The notes beneath the pieces are model-generated. The model ran no database searches and was not told where the DNA came from. It worked only from the letters and a program-made list of their open reading frames with translations. From Guadua angustifolia (lineage: Eukaryota > Streptophyta > Magnoliopsida > Poales > Poaceae), in NCBI GenBank assembly GCA_036346375.1, contig CM070508.1, forward strand, positions 38,460,862 through 38,524,861: DNA of 64,000 nucleotides, read 5' to 3'. Below are positions 35,321-47,060 of this stretch, piece by piece. The translations under genes and the position numbers were made by a program. The stretch's first letter is position 1. Every line of letters begins with the position of its first letter.

Positions 35321-36330
35321 CATGATCTCTAGGGTTGAGTCCTCACCTCCAAGTAATTCCATGGAGGAAGGAGGGAGGTGGGGGAGAGCGGCCGACGACT
35401 GCTGTTGCCTTGCCACCGGATGCTGGCACCGGCCTGAAGGGCAGCACAGCCAAGAGAAGGAGGCGCCGGCAGGGAAGGCTGGGGGCGGGGAGGAGGTGCT
35501 CGGGCCTTGGGGACAGGCACCAGAGAGGAGATGGGGCGACGGCAGGAACCTGCGAGGCGGCGGCGGCCGGGAGAGAGCGAGGAGGCGGCCAGTCTTGCCT
35601 TGATCGGGGCAGCATGAGCGGCCGGGACTCGGACGGCCAAGGGCGTGGGGCAGGAGCAGGGAGGCCGGAGGTGGGAGGGAGGCGTCGGGAGGCCGGCTCA
35701 GTCTGGGACGCCAGGGGGCCTTGGCCAGGTGGGAGAGAGGCAGGCGTGGTGGTGGAGCCAGGAGGAGTCGGCTGGGGGTTTTGGGGAAAAAGGTTGGCTC
35801 CTCCTTTTACTATTGGTGGCTTCTAGGGTTAGGAAAAAAAGTACGGCTTAGAGAAAACTACCTTCCGACAGCACTCAGCAAAACTCAAATTTTTTTTGGC
35901 TAAGAACCCTGGAGGAACGTTTTGCGGTATTACACCAGGGCGGTGCCGGAACTGGCCGGACGGGAGGCACCGCCGGCCTACTGCTGGTGCTGCCGGCTGC
36001 TCCTGGAGGTGAGGGAGCAAGGGCGACGCCGGCCAGAAGGGCTGGGGGCGATGCCAGCCAGGAGAGGTGGGGCGCAAGGAGGAGCTGGCCTGGAGGTGAG
36101 GGCGCAGGGGAGGAATCGGCCAGGAGGTGAGGGCGGAGGGGAGGATTTGGCCAGAACTCAGGAAAAGGGAGCCGACAGTACTTGGGAAAAAGCCTCAGAT
36201 TTTGGGGACAAAACTCAGGACCTTTTGTTCTGTCTAGGGATTCCTCCCTCTTTACTTTTATACTCCACAAATTCCAAAGATAGAAATTCAAACTCTTGGC
36301 GAAAAGCAAAAATCTTTTTTGAGTGAAACT
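35321..36330. other. GC-rich block in CACTA-1, possible 5' region of captured gene
   Basis: A sharp shift to G+C-rich sequence (purine-rich on the plus strand) gives long overlapping frames on both strands, so I do not call a protein. On the minus strand it ends with ATGGAATTACTTGGAG|GTGAGG, a plausible first exon and donor, which would place a promoter/5' UTR here upstream of the captured exons. The part 35990-36150 holds degenerate tandem units such as GGAGGTGAGGGCG with CCAGGAG or CGGCCAGGA. Confidence 0.4.
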
Positions 36331-36524
36331 AGCCGTAGAATAGATACGGTCCGGAGAAAACACTCATTCCGATAAGTTTTAACAGAAAAACCCAAAACCT
36401 TTAATAGAATTATTAACTGCGCGACGGCTGAACCTTTAATCAAGAAGGCAGAAAAACATTTCTTGTCGAAAACACAAAGAAGATTTGTGGTATTACATCC
36501 GCGTGTCTATGCCCGCCAAAATAA

Positions 36525-36870
36525 TATTGCAAGCGGTCCAACTGTATCAAAAACATTTCCATAGCGGTCCAAATGACTTTTAATTAAAATTATTTTTCCA
36601 AGCGGTATGATGACTTATATAACTTACTTTTCCAAGCGGCACTCTGACTTTTAATTAAAATTCTTTTTCCAAGCAGTATGATAGCTTATATAACTTACTT
36701 TTCCAAGCAGCACTACAACTTTTAATTAAAATTCTTTTCCAAGCGGTATGACAGCTTATATAACTTACTTTTCCAAGCGGCACTACAGCTTTTAATTAAA
36801 ATTCTTTTTCCAAGCGGTAAGTCAGCTTTTAATTATTATTTTTGGAAGCAGTAATACCGCTTGCGCTAAT
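36525..36870. repeat. CACTA-1 right subterminal repeats
   Basis: At least four tandem units of about 60-70 bases, each containing TTTTCCAAGCGGTATGA, a TATAACTTACTTTTCC part and CTTTTAATTAAAATTCTT. They are inverted relatives of the AAGCGGT units at the left end. Confidence 0.85.
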
Positions 36871-36886
36871 GGGCCATCCTGTAGTG

Positions 36887-37221
36887 ATTTGACCAATGCC
36901 CCGCATACTTCATGAACATGATGACTAAGGTGTTTATGGATTATTTAGATAAATTCATGGTTGCCATATAGATGACATTCTAGTATACTCTAAGACAAGA
37001 GGAAAACATGCAGAACCTTCAGATGAGTTTTTGCGAGAGCAGCCGTCGTACACTAAAGTTCAACAAGTGTGAACCTTGGAAGAAAAAGGTCGAATTCTTT
37101 GGTCATATAAAGACTGCTAAAGGAGTTGATGTTGAAGCAAGCAAGGTAGAAGTTGGGTTACATTGGAAGCAACCAAAGTTCGTTACTTAGATTCGAAGTT
37201 CGAGGAATGGCAAGATATTAT
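36887..37221 (+). pseudogene. Gypsy-B RT continued, between CACTA-1 and solo LTR
   Basis: Resumes right after the CACTA-1 TSD with DLTNAP (RT motif LTNAP), then a broken catalytic region. The frame 37008-37190 reads LKFNKCEPWKKKVEFFGHI, KGVDVEASKVEV and WKQPK, the RT thumb and connection region. It ends with FRGMARYY-like codons at the solo-LTR target ATTAT (37217-37221). The IDD catalytic box is lost to frameshifts at about 36960-36990. Confidence 0.8.
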
Positions 37222-38634
37222 TGTGAGATCATGTGATGAAAAATTGGCTGAATGGTGAAATTGGCATTGCTAAGTGGTTTTGGTTATAGCATGTGTGGTG
37301 CTTGTGCATGTGTTATGTTGATATGATTATTATGCTGGTGATAGCATGATGGTTTTGCTTGATGCAATGCACTCGTGTGAGTGGTTGCATGGATTAACCT
37401 TGAGTCAAGTCGTGGACTTGTGCTCGGACTGGTTGTTGTTTATTCGTGTGCAGGTGTTGCTCGAGGGCGAACGTGGTCGATGACGGGACCGGAACTAGGT
37501 TCATGGAGGAACTGAGGTTCAGGACTAGGTTCAGGGAGGAATCGAGGTCCTGGTGGTCGAGGATGTCATGCGGGACGTTCGGGCTAGAGAACGGTGCACA
37601 CGAAGGCTGGTTAGTCACGTGAGTCGGCGGCAGCCGTCTGGCGTGCATGTGTGAATTTCGGGCTGTATGCATATATTGGGCCATGTGTATTGGGCCAAGT
37701 GGATATGCATACATGTGTTAGGGTTTTGAGTTGTATAAAAACCCTGGAAAACCTAATCAATGAAATTGAGCTTTTCGGCGGCTGTATTACAGCCGTTTTT
37801 CCTATCTTGCCAGAGCGCTTCCATGCATGCATTGATTTTGTTGGTGTTTTCTTGGCGATGCATGTGCTGCGCTTGCTTGAAGTCTGAAGCTTTCTTGTGC
37901 CGCGCTTAATTGCTTGAACGTGTTGGATTTTCTAGTGCTTACGGCGAGGCGGCGCAAGAACGCAGGAAGATTTCCTTGCGGCCGGCGGCTGGTGAAAAAA
38001 GCTTTGCGGCGGCTGTTCATCCGTCGTTTTTCTTGGTTTTTCACGTCTGCATGCTATCGGGGCTAGAAGCGGCGACTAGAAGCTTGAAGTATGTGCTGCA
38101 TGCATGCATGCTATCGGGGCAAGAAGTCTAGCGACTAGAAGTTAAGTTTGTTTGTTCCTTGAGACGGCTAATAGTTCTATCGTTTGTACTTTTCACTTTC
38201 TTGGCATGCATGTAGGTTTTGGCGATTGATTAAGGCGACTAGAAGTTGAAGCTCGCTTTTGGCTTTTGTTCCTCCCGGCGGCTGTGCAAGCAAAATCTCG
38301 TAATTAAGGTTTGATTTATTCTCATCATTCTTTGTTTCAGTCAAATTGCAAAGGTAATATCTTGAGATCCACAGATCCGATCGGATTGATTCTTGTTGTG
38401 TTAATTTCAAAATTGCATCTAGTTTCTACAGTTAAAATTTCATAACAATCCAACGGTTGGATCTGCGGGAATTACGGTTTTAGTGAATGTCTATTAATCT
38501 GTTTTTGTCGAATCCGAGAGCAATATTTCATAATTAATTTAGGGGGTTTTGTGAATCAAAGAAATTTTGATTTTAGCTTCCGCGCAATCATTCACCCCCC
38601 TCTGATTGCTAGTTTAATATATATCGATCCTACA
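37222..38634 (+). mobile_element. Solo LTR (1413 bp), probably copia, in Gypsy-B RT
   Basis: Starts TGTGAGATCATG, ends TCGATCCTACA, and is flanked by the 5-bp TSD ATTAT (37217-37221, 38635-38639); the pol reading continues across it. No PBS, PPT or coding region lies inside, so it is one LTR left by unequal recombination. TATAAAAACC at 37734 suits an LTR promoter. The C-rich TTCACCCCCCTC near its end resembles SIRE-type LTR ends such as that of Copia-1. Small local duplications (TGCATGCTATCGGGGC units) lie at 38049-38125. Confidence 0.88.
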
Positions 38635-40594
38635 ATTATCGATGGTTCATAGAAGGGTTTTCCACAACAGCTAGACCTCTTATGTGATTGTTGAAGAGAA
38701 AAAGTTGCATGGACGCCGGAGTGTGGAAAGAGTTTTCGGAAGTTGAAGAAGCGGTTAACATCAATACCTGTGTTAGTATTACCAGCTGTACAAAGCAGTT
38801 TTGACATATTTGGTGATGCTTCTAGACATGATCTGAGATGCGAATCGACGTAAAATGGCAAGGTTGTTGCCTATACGATGAGGCAATTGAGACAGCATGA
38901 GGAGAATTACCCTACGCATGACTTGGAGTTAGCTGTCGTAGAGCGCAAAAAAATTGGTGTCACTATCTCATCTAAAAATAGATAGGAATCATAAGAGTAT
39001 AAATTACATATTTACTCAGCCAGACCTAAATATGGAACGAAGAAAATGGCTGGAAATGATCAAATATTCTAGTGTCAGAATCCATAGGCATTCTAGTAAG
39101 GCCAATGTGGTAGTCGACGTTTGAGTTATGAGGCTACAGTGCAAATATGTTGATAATGAGCAGTCAACCAGGATTATGCAAAGGATTTGAGAGGCTGAAA
39201 TTGGAGGTCGTTCGACAAAGTTTCATAGCTGCCTTGAAAATAGAACCAACATTAGAAGATCAGATCATAAGAAGTTCGAAGGGAGAAGAAATACAAAATC
39301 AACTCAAGGAAAGAAGAAGGCTTAGCCAAGAAGCAGAATTTTGAGTGATTAGGATACCATGAGGATTTAAGGAGGAACCAGTGTGCCGGATAGGAGGATC
39401 CTAAACAGATGATACTTGAGGAAACCCATGATTCTAAGTATTTGATTCATCCAGAAAGTGCTAAGATGTAAGGAGGTCTAAAGAAAAGTATTGGTGGTCT
39501 AAAATGAAGAGTGAAGCTATTGGATAGGATGCCCTATGGGATGTGGGTCAGAGAATGAAGGCAATGCATTAGTGACCTGTTGATTCGTTACAGTCACGCA
39601 GATTCCTGAGGGGAAGTAGGAGGCAAACCAGTAAAAGGATCGATAGTGGTGAAGATTTTCCCATAACTCAAAAAGGATATGATTTCGTATGAATCATCGT
39701 TGATTGCTTTACCAAAGTTGCGCATTTCATACCACTGAGGACTACTTGTTCAAAAGGTTGTTTGGCAGATCTGTATATATCAGGGATTGAGTGACTGCAT
39801 GAGGTGCCCAAGAAGATTGTGTCCGATAAAGACAGATGGCTAGACAGAAAGAGTAAAACAGATTTTAGAGGATATGTTGAGAGCTTGTGCAATATCTTAC
39901 GCTACATCTTGGGATAAATGCTTGCCATATGAAGAGTTCAGTTATAACAATAGTTATCAGGCTAGTTTACAGATGTCACCATTTGAAGCCTTATATGGTC
40001 ATGCTTGTCGTACCCTATTAAATTGGAATGAAACGGGGAAGCGTTCAGTGTATGGGTCTGAGATTCTCAGGGAGGCCGAATAGTAAGTTACCATGATCAG
40101 GGAAAGGTTGAAAACAGCATAGTCAAGGCAGAAGAGCTACGCCGACAATCGCCGTTGTGATTTGAGCTTTGAGCCCAATGATTTTGGGTATCTCAGAGTC
40201 ACCCTTGCGAAGGTGTAAAAGATTTCATGCCAAAAGGAAGCTTGTACCTAGATCCGTTGGACCATTCAAAATCCTAAGCCGTCGAGGAGAGGTTGCGTAT
40301 CAATTAGAGTTACCGCAATCATTAGCAGGTGTGCAAGATGTGTTCCATGTATCGCAGCTCAAGAAATGTCTCAGAGTGCCAGTAGAGCAGACGCCGTTAG
40401 AAGCCATCGAGTTGCAGGGAGATCTAACCTACAAAGAGCAGCCGATCAAGATTTTGGATGTGATGGAGCGTAGGACCAGAAATAAGTCTGCCCGCTTTTG
40501 CAGAGTTCAATGGAGTAATCACTCAGAGAGCGAAACAACTTGGGAACGTGAAGAGGACCTGAAGGCAGAATTCCCAAACCTATTCTCTAGTTAG
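38635..40594 (+). pseudogene. Gypsy-B RNase H, integrase and chromodomain
   Basis: RNase H remnants include EGFSTTARPL (about 38650) and FTQPDLNMERRKWLEMIKYS (about 39011-39070). Integrase is seen as HPESAKM and, far downstream, YEEFSYNNSYQASLQMSPFE and ALYGHACR (39874-40083), with the central D and E residues not recoverable. The best-kept part is the open frame 40169-40594: KLVPRSVGPFKILSRRGEVA, VFHVSQLKKCLRVP, then a chromodomain (QPIKILDVMERRTRNKSARF, RVQWSNHSESETTWERE). Chromodomains steer integration toward marked heterochromatin. Dozens of stops exist upstream. Confidence 0.85.
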
Positions 40595-40620
40595 CCCTGA
40601 ATCTCGGGGTCAAGATTCTG

Positions 40621-40635
40621 TTAAGGGGGGAGATT
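40621..40635 (+). other. Polypurine tract of Gypsy-B
   Basis: TTAAGGGGGGAGATT directly before the 3' LTR. Confidence 0.8.
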
Positions 40636-43418
40636 TGTAACATCCTAAGTTTTGGCCTTTTCAATTAGTTAATAGTATTTTATTGCCATTTGTGCTTTTC
40701 GTGAATTTTCTGGATTTAATTGGATTTTCTAGAGTTTATTTGAATTATTTTTAAATAAAGTATATTGCCATTTTGTTGAAAACTAATTATATGTAGATAA
40801 AGTTAAAATAAAGTTTTTCTAAAAATATTTTATTTGGGTCCAAAATGTCTCAAAGAATTTTTGAGATTTTTCTTGGAATTTTTCTGATATTTTAGTTCCC
40901 TCAAATAAATCAAAGTAATTTCCTTAATTATTTTAACAGTAAAACCCGAAATGTGTTCTGACGAAGAACGGCCAAAGCCCAATCTCGTGCTCATTCGCCG
41001 AAAATCTTATTCGCCCAACCATTTGCTTTTCGGAGGATTAACGCCAGCCGTTGGATCGCCATCCATCAGTCTTCATCACGCCACGTCACCGAGTTAACCC
41101 CAACCGCTGCTAGCCGTCAGATCTCGAACGGAAGGTCTTCGTCAAGCCGTGTCGTCCCGGAAGCCCTAGCGTGTGCGTGAAGCTTGGCCATCCGATCAGC
41201 CACGTGTCGCCCATCCGTGCGTCGTCTCTAATCCGTCTCCGAGCTGGACCCGGGTGTTCATGCCGTAGCCGTCGCGGACTCCCCACCGAATCCCGCCATA
41301 TCCGGCCGCCATGTGCTATAAATAGGAGAGCACCGGGTGTGCAATCTCCCAAGCTGCTGAAGTTCCAAACCCTAACCTCGGAGCCGCCGCAATTGGAGTT
41401 TCTCCCGGAGTGCTGCCGAGAGTCCTTCTTCGCCGATTAGCTGTCAGCGAACCATATTCACGTGGACCAGGTCTGTGGACCGAGGCCACGTGTTGGTGCT
41501 GCATTGGTCCGAGCCTAGGGCTGATGTCAGCGTGGCGCATTGCTGACATAATAATTGGATTTTTCTTTTATAAAATAATTCGGTTAAATATTGATTTTCC
41601 AATTTTATGAATTTCCAGGAATTTGAATATTCCGAGAGCTCGTTCTCCCTCATACAAACTCCGATTGAGGTGATTCAAATTTCTAAAAATTTGTAAAATT
41701 GAGATCTATCTATTAGTGAATTTTATTTGATTTTTAGGTTTTGTTTTCTCTCTTTTTTGGTATTTATTTTGCATTCTCTTTCGTTTCGCGTAGACGATAA
41801 ATTGTGCGACGCATCCGGGGAAGATTCATCAACTCAAGACCGAGGTCTAGAGCATGGATAAGGGTTTTTCTAAGGCAAGTTGTGCTTTGATCATGTTGAA
41901 CTCATGTTTGCAAAATTGCTATTTTGTTTTACACTAATGCATATTATTTCATGCGTCTAAATGATTTCAACCTAGTTTGGGATTTAGCTAGCATACCCGT
42001 TGAATTACACCCTACCTTGTCGATTGTATGCCATGATCCACTTGTCACCCTAGATTGGTTCACTATAGTTGATTAATAATGAAATCAATATGGGATGGTT
42101 AGATCGGATTAGATTGCTTAGCCATGCCATGTCATCACATGTATTTGAATCATTGATAAATAATCTTGACTAATGAAATATGGAACAATGTTATGAACTT
42201 GTGTGTCATGTGTGGTCACACGATGAGATTGAGTTGTTGTGGCAATGGCTGTCACGCAACGATATTGACTTGTTGATGGACGTGGTGCTTGGTAATCAAC
42301 TGGGGTGGTTGTGATTTAGATCAGAGCAAGTGGAAAGGGCAAGTGTGCCTAGGTGGGCTCGATGGGCAGAGGGTATGTGCAAGTCTTGCTTTGATCAACC
42401 CTAAGGACATCTTGCGAACCTTTGACCTGAGTCAATCATGCAACCACATTTCTGTTATGGGGTAGCCTAGCTAACTATTTTGCAATGTCTTAGCTTTAGT
42501 ACTGCTTTGGTGGTGTGAGTCCGGGTTCACGGATCAACTCACATGGTGCAAGAGGGGGGCCCTGTTGTGGTGGTTCAGCCCATCAGTGTTGAAACCTCAG
42601 CGGGTAGTACTGAGTTAAGACAGAACATTGTAAAGGCTTTGTCATGATTCTCTGCCGGCACACCAAAGGAAGTGTGCTATTGGCCAGGCACAAAGTGATT
42701 ATCATGTCGTGTGGGTAAAGTGCATAACCTCTGCAGAGTGTACAATCTATTCGGATAGCCGTGATCACGGTATTGAGCAATGCTCAGGAATTACAGTCAA
42801 GGGTTTAGACTTTTGCAAAATGAAAACTTGGGATGGATGGCAGTTTGCTATGGGAGGTTGAATCTTGACTTAAGATGAGAAACGTGGTTTACTTGAGAAA
42901 TGCTGAATCTATCTTTTCATGTTATTTGTTTTACTGTCTTTTCAATCTATGTATTATACTTGTTCATAAATGCTGCTTTACTGCAAAATAAACCACATAG
43001 CCATTCTTTGGAATAAGCCTTAAATATAGTTATGTTAGAATTGCATTCTGTGCACAACTTGTTGAGTGCTTTATGTACTCACCCTTGTCTACAACATCAT
43101 CAGTTTGTAGAAGGTGTACCATGAAGGGACGAATGTTTAGGGTGCGAGTCTTGTCAGTTGCCTGTGGTATACTGAGGGGTTTATCTACGTCTTCATTTCC
43201 GCTGCAGTTTAATTTGTTGTTCAGCCTTATGAGGCATCATTATGTAAGTTGGCCATAAGGTCATTCAACTAGTAATATTTAGTATATAATGTCTTTTATC
43301 TTAGTTCATCTGTGTATGATTGTGATATTCACTAATGTTGAGTCTATGTGCACTAGCGTGATCCTGGACTAGTGCAGTATACACAGAGGGTCCGGGTTTG
43401 CATATTCGGGTCCCGACA
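40636..43418 (+). repeat. Gypsy-B 3' LTR (2783 bp)
   Basis: Begins TGTAACATCCT and ends GGGTCCCGACA. It matches the 5' LTR but lacks about 410 bases just downstream of the TATA box (41317-41324); the junction is near 41440-41450. No coding sequence. Confidence 0.94.
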
Positions 43419-44642
43419 GGTGCCTAGAACTACACCGATATCCAAGCGTCCATATCACATGCCTACTAATGAATTGATGGAGCTAAAGAAGCAGCTTAAA
43501 GAGCAATTGGACAAAGGATTTATTCTCCCTAGTGCATCTCCCTAGGGCAGTCCAGTTCTCTTTGTGGGAAAGAAGGATGGTGGTCTGCGAATATGCGTAG
43601 ACTATCATGCATTAAATGATGTTGCCATCAAGAATAAATACCCGCTTCTTCGGATAGATGATTTATTTGATCAACTGAATGGAGCTCGTCTTTTTCGAAG
43701 ATTGACCTCAAACTCGGGTATTATCAATTGAAGATTAGATCATCTGATATTCCAAAGACTGCTTTCACTACTCGTTATGACTTATATGAGTATACCATAA
43801 TGTCATTCGGACTCACAAATGCTCCAGCAAGTTTCATGAGTCTGATGAATAAGATCTTTATGGAATACCTAGATGAATTTGTGATAGTCTTCATTGACGA
43901 TATTTTGATCTATTCCAAGAGTGAAGAAGAGCATATTCAACATTTGCGAATGGTTCTTAATAAGCTCCGAGAAAACAAACTCTAGGCCAAATTCGAGAAA
44001 TGTGAGTTTTGGCTGAAAGAAGTGGCATTTCTCTGGCATGGCTTGTCTAAAGGAGGAGTTGCAGTCAATCCCAGCAAAGTACAAGCTGTATTAGCTTGGG
44101 AAAGGCCGCAATCAGTTCAAAAAATTTGAAGTTTTCTGGGATTGGCTGGATATTATCGCTGATTTATTGAAAACTTTTCTAAGATTGCATGACCGTTAAC
44201 CCAACTCCTAAAGAAAGAAAAGAAATTCACCTGGACTTCGGAGTGTGAAGAAAGCTTTCAAGGGTAGAAAAAGAGGTTAACATAGGCCCCAGCACTGGTG
44301 TTACCTGATATTCATAAGAACTTTGAAGTGTACTGTGATGCCTCACATCTTGGCCTAGGATGTGTATTAATGCAAGAAGGGCAAGTTGTCGCGTATGCTT
44401 CTCGACAGCTTCGACCTCATGAGCAGAATTATCCCACACATGATCTTGAATTATCCGCTATTGTTCATGCTCTAAAAATATGGAGGCATTATCTCATTGG
44501 GAACCGGATTGAAATTTATACAGATCATAAAAGTCTCAAATATTTCTTCACTCAGCCAGATCTGAATTTGAGACAGAGAAGATGGCTAGAACTAATTAAA
44601 GACTATGACCTTGGTATTCATTATCATCTCGGTAAGGCCAAT
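43419..44642 (+). pseudogene. Gypsy-A RT and RNase H, between Gypsy-B and CACTA-2
   Basis: Resumes after the GGTGC TSD. RT pieces are KRPYHMPTNELMELKKQL (about 43449-43502) and FVGKKDGGLRICVDYHALND (about 43561-43620). The frame 43728-43985 has TTRYDLYEYTIMSFGLTNAP and VIVFIDDILIYS (catalytic IDD, about 43884-43918). It stops at TAG 43983, goes on as KFEKCEFWLKEVAFLWHG, and shifts frame. RNase H lies in 44298-44642: FEVYCDASHLGLGCVLMQ, YASRQLRPHEQNYPTHDLEL, YTDHKSLKYFFTQPDLNLRQ and HYHLGKAN, where CACTA-2 cuts in. The catalytic Asp positions of RNase H look present. Confidence 0.9.
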
Positions 44643-44659
44643 CACTATAGGAAAGCGGC

Positions 44660-44960
44660 ATATTTACGTCGGCCAGATACCGACGTAAATAAGCCTAAAA
44701 CCGACATAAATCAATATTTACGTTGGCTTACCGACGTAAATAAACCAACGCAAATACGTCAACGTAAATAGAAGTATTTACGTCGGCTTATAAGCCGATT
44801 TCAATAATCTCTCTCCCACATACGCCACGGAGGTAATACTGATGTGGGCCGATGTAAATAGTGCCACGTATGCAACCCCAGCCCTGTAACCTAACCCTGT
44901 CACGTCAGCAACCTTCCAGTATTTACATCGGCCTAGGCCGATGTAAATACTAGGGGCACA
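44660..44960. repeat. CACTA-2 left subterminal repeats
   Basis: Direct and inverted copies of TATTTACGTCGGC / GCCGACGTAAATA, some with one change (ACGTTGGC, ACATCGGCC), at intervals of about 15-70 bases. Confidence 0.85.
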
Positions 44961-45280
44961 ACCAATTAGATTGGGCAGCCACGAATGCACGGTCTGGTAT
45001 CCATTTTCAAGCATACAAACCACACATTACCCGAGCCGGCTATACACGATCAGGCATCCATTTTCAGCCATACATACCACACATTACACGCACACGCATT
45101 ACAAATTCACAATATAGTTGCATTGCACATATATAGCAAGTCTCCACAAGTGCATACTATGCGAAACCACATCAACAAATCTACAATGCATTGTACACAA
45201 ACACATGTCCATATATAGTAGACAAACTCAAGTGTATAGTACACAAACACAAGTCATTAGTTTTGTTTATCTAAGTACCA

Positions 45281-45593
45281 TCAATTTTGAGGGGCATCAT
45301 CAAATTGATGCCCACTACCGGCGTTGCCTCCCGAGTTAAGGAAATCACCAGCTGTGGGTACAGTCCTCAAAGAAGAAGCAGCATTGCCTCCAACATTGGC
45401 CTAAGGTGGGGTTTCCACCGAACCCTAGATTAACAAACTGATATTAGAAAATTTGAACTACACGAAGATAAAATGCAGTATATGAAATTTTAATAATTGA
45501 CAATACCATTTCAGGAGATTGCTGGGTAATCAAAGGTGGAGGATGGAAGGGAGGAAGATTCAGTGGTGTTCCAAACTGTTGTGGCATATATTC
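45281..45593 (-). pseudogene. Two-exon C-terminal fragment, proline/glutamine-rich, possibly transposase tail
   Basis: On the minus strand, exon 45507-45593 (29 codons, acceptor TCCTAG, donor ATG|GTATTG) reads EYMPQQFGTPLNLPPFHPPP then LITQQSPEM. Exon 45281-45424 (48 codons, acceptor ATCTAG) follows in phase 0 and ends in a stop with NSGGNAGSGHQFDDAPQN. One in-frame TAG near 45401 breaks it; CAG would restore a Gln. Low-complexity P/Q/G/N tails like this end the accessory proteins of many plant CACTA elements, but I cannot place it surely; captured host sequence is the alternative. Confidence 0.45.
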
Positions 45594-45639
45594 CTAGGAA
45601 CAAAATTAATGAATATATAAGAGAAATTTAATCGAATAA

Positions 45640-45960
45640 GAGCACAAGTAGACAAATACAAATCAAATTGTCATATTTAATGTAATAAGAGCACAAGTTT
45701 GCAAATACAAATGAAATTTCCATTTTTTATCAAATAAGACCATGAATTGACAAGTACAAGTGTAATTAATATATTTCATTCACTAAAATAGTAAATTGGC
45801 AAATAGAAGTCTAATCGGCATATTTCATCAAGTTAGAGTCAAATACATGCCTAATTTGCATATTTCAACGAATAAAAGCATAAGTTTGCTAATACAAGCT
45901 TAATTTGCATATTTCAATGAATAAAAGACAAAGATAAGCGTAATTTGCATATCTCAACGT
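45640..45960. repeat. Degenerate tandem repeats, about 60 bp
   Basis: Four to six diverged units like TAATTTGCATATTTCAACGA followed by ATAAAAGCATAAGTTTGC, A/T-rich. They could be decayed minisatellite inside CACTA-2. Confidence 0.6.
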
Positions 45961-46179
45961 GAGTTGTGTCACTCTCCCAAATGGGTGACGTATAGGTTGG
46001 GTTGACTGGTGTTTTCAAAAGTGCATTATTTTCCAATAGGAGTCTTATCAATTTTATTGCATAATTGCATCCAAAATTGCCACAAATCAAAGCTATTTCC
46101 ACAGTCAATTGTATTAGAAAAAATGCAAAGTGAATGCTTGTCTAGAATCTCAAAATGCATACATTTGCATTTTTCACAG

Positions 46180-46254
46180 GAATATGGCAGCATGAAGTTG
46201 GAAGTGGTGATGAAGTACTTGGCCGACAAGCTAGAACTCACACAACCTCATCAG
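46180..46254 (+). pseudogene. Exon-like 25-codon fragment captured in CACTA-2
   Basis: Acceptor TTTTTCACAG, then a 75-base open segment (EYGSMKLEVVMKYLADKLEL then TQPHQ), then donor CAG|GTACAT. Splice signals and the phase-0 length suggest a real exon taken from a host gene. The KYLADKLEL pattern recalls the ubiquitin-like RAWUL domain of plant RING proteins such as DRIP, but the match is too short for confidence. It lies on the strand opposite to the 45281-45593 fragment. Confidence 0.35.
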
Positions 46255-46429
46255 GTACATGCACACTTCGAATCGACCTTTCTTCAATTCGCCACAAAGC
46301 ATACATGTTTTTAATTTCTTCTTTTCTTTTATTTTGTTTTGATTTTATATAATCAAATAATGGTCAATTTTTCCGTGATTACATATCAAATGTTTGAAAG
46401 AAGCAACAATCAAGTTGGTACCTGAAAAG

Positions 46430-46800
46430 CGACGAGGTGAACTCTGTGGGAGGATGGCGATCGAGGACAGGGCAATGGCGCGGCCGTGAGGCGGGCAAAG
46501 AACCCGGCCGGGCGCGAAGCTTCAGTCAGTGGCAGAGAGGCGCGCCGGCAGCAGAGGGCGCCAACCGAAGGGGCGGCGACGACAAAGCGGGCTTGAGGGC
46601 GGCGGCGGGCGGAGGTCGACGGCGGCCGGGCAAGCGGGCACGACGGGCGGGCTCGGAGGGCGACAACCGGACGGGCGGTGTGAAGGGCGACGGCCCGGGC
46701 GGAGCTGGTGGCGCGGAGGGTGATGGTCGCGGCTCTATAGTTTTTGTGGCTCGTGACTCTGTAGTTCTCGCGCCTAATGGGAGTGCCGGCGCGATATGTT
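46430..46800. other. GC-rich segment in CACTA-2
   Basis: Strongly G+C-rich sequence open in several frames on both strands (for example 46437-46835 + and 46410-46844 -). Biased composition removes stops by chance, and no motif is recognisable. It may be a first exon or promoter segment of a captured gene, as in CACTA-1. Confidence 0.35.
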
Positions 46801-46814
46801 TGGGCTTTGTAGTT

Positions 46815-47060
46815 ACGTCGGCCAAGCCAACGTAAATATGCCACGTGTCTTATTTATGTCGGCCAGGCCGACGTAAATAAGACACGTGGCATATTTACGT
46901 CGGCTTGTCTGACGTAGATAGGACACGTCAAAACTTTACCTACAGTCAGCCCTAGAGCAGGCCTATTTCCGTCGGCTTTCGGATGCCGTCGTAAATAAGA
47001 ACATAAATATGTCAGCTTTTGTGAAGCCGACGTATATATTTTTGGCCGACGTAAATAGAT
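46815..47060. repeat. CACTA-2 right subterminal repeats
   Basis: Alternating direct and inverted copies of TATTTACGTCGGC and relatives up to the right terminus, matching those at the left end. Confidence 0.85.

Larger units (their letters stand above)
31285..36886. mobile_element. CACTA-1: non-autonomous CACTA (En/Spm) transposon with captured gene fragments
   Basis: Perfect terminal inverted repeats CACTACAGGATG (31285-31296) and CATCCTGTAGTG (36875-36886), flanked by a 3-bp TSD ATT (31282-31284, 36887-36889), define a CACTA element of 5602 bp. Subterminal repeats related to AAGCGGT or ACCGCTTGGAATTC crowd both ends (31304-31620 and 36525-36865). I see no transposase frame (no TNP2-like protein), so it would depend on a partner element. 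The interior holds host-derived exon fragments on the minus strand and a GC-rich block near the right end. It is inserted in the RT of Gypsy-B. Confidence 0.95.
16138..43418 (+). mobile_element. Gypsy-B: Tekay-type chromovirus nested in Gypsy-A, itself split three times
   Basis: The LTRs are 16138-19350 and 40636-43418, with a perfect 5-bp TSD GGTGC at 16133-16137 and 43419-43423. The first dinucleotide of the 5' LTR is TA where the 3' LTR has TG. The internal part holds a PBS, gag with several zinc knuckles, protease, RT, RNase H, integrase and an intact chromodomain frame. Gypsy-C, a CACTA element and a solo LTR lie inside. Removing them leaves about 11.4 kb. Most of pol is heavily decayed. 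Confidence 0.94.

Noticed and set aside
35335..35826. A 163-codon Gly/Arg-rich frame, with overlapping long frames on the minus strand
   Set aside because: GC-rich, purine-biased sequence is open in several frames at once. There is no domain, and the composition alone explains the lack of stops.
37222..38634. Possible independent small gene with TATAAAA and short frames
   Set aside because: Five-base TSD, TG...CA ends and an uninterrupted host reading frame show that it is a solo LTR.
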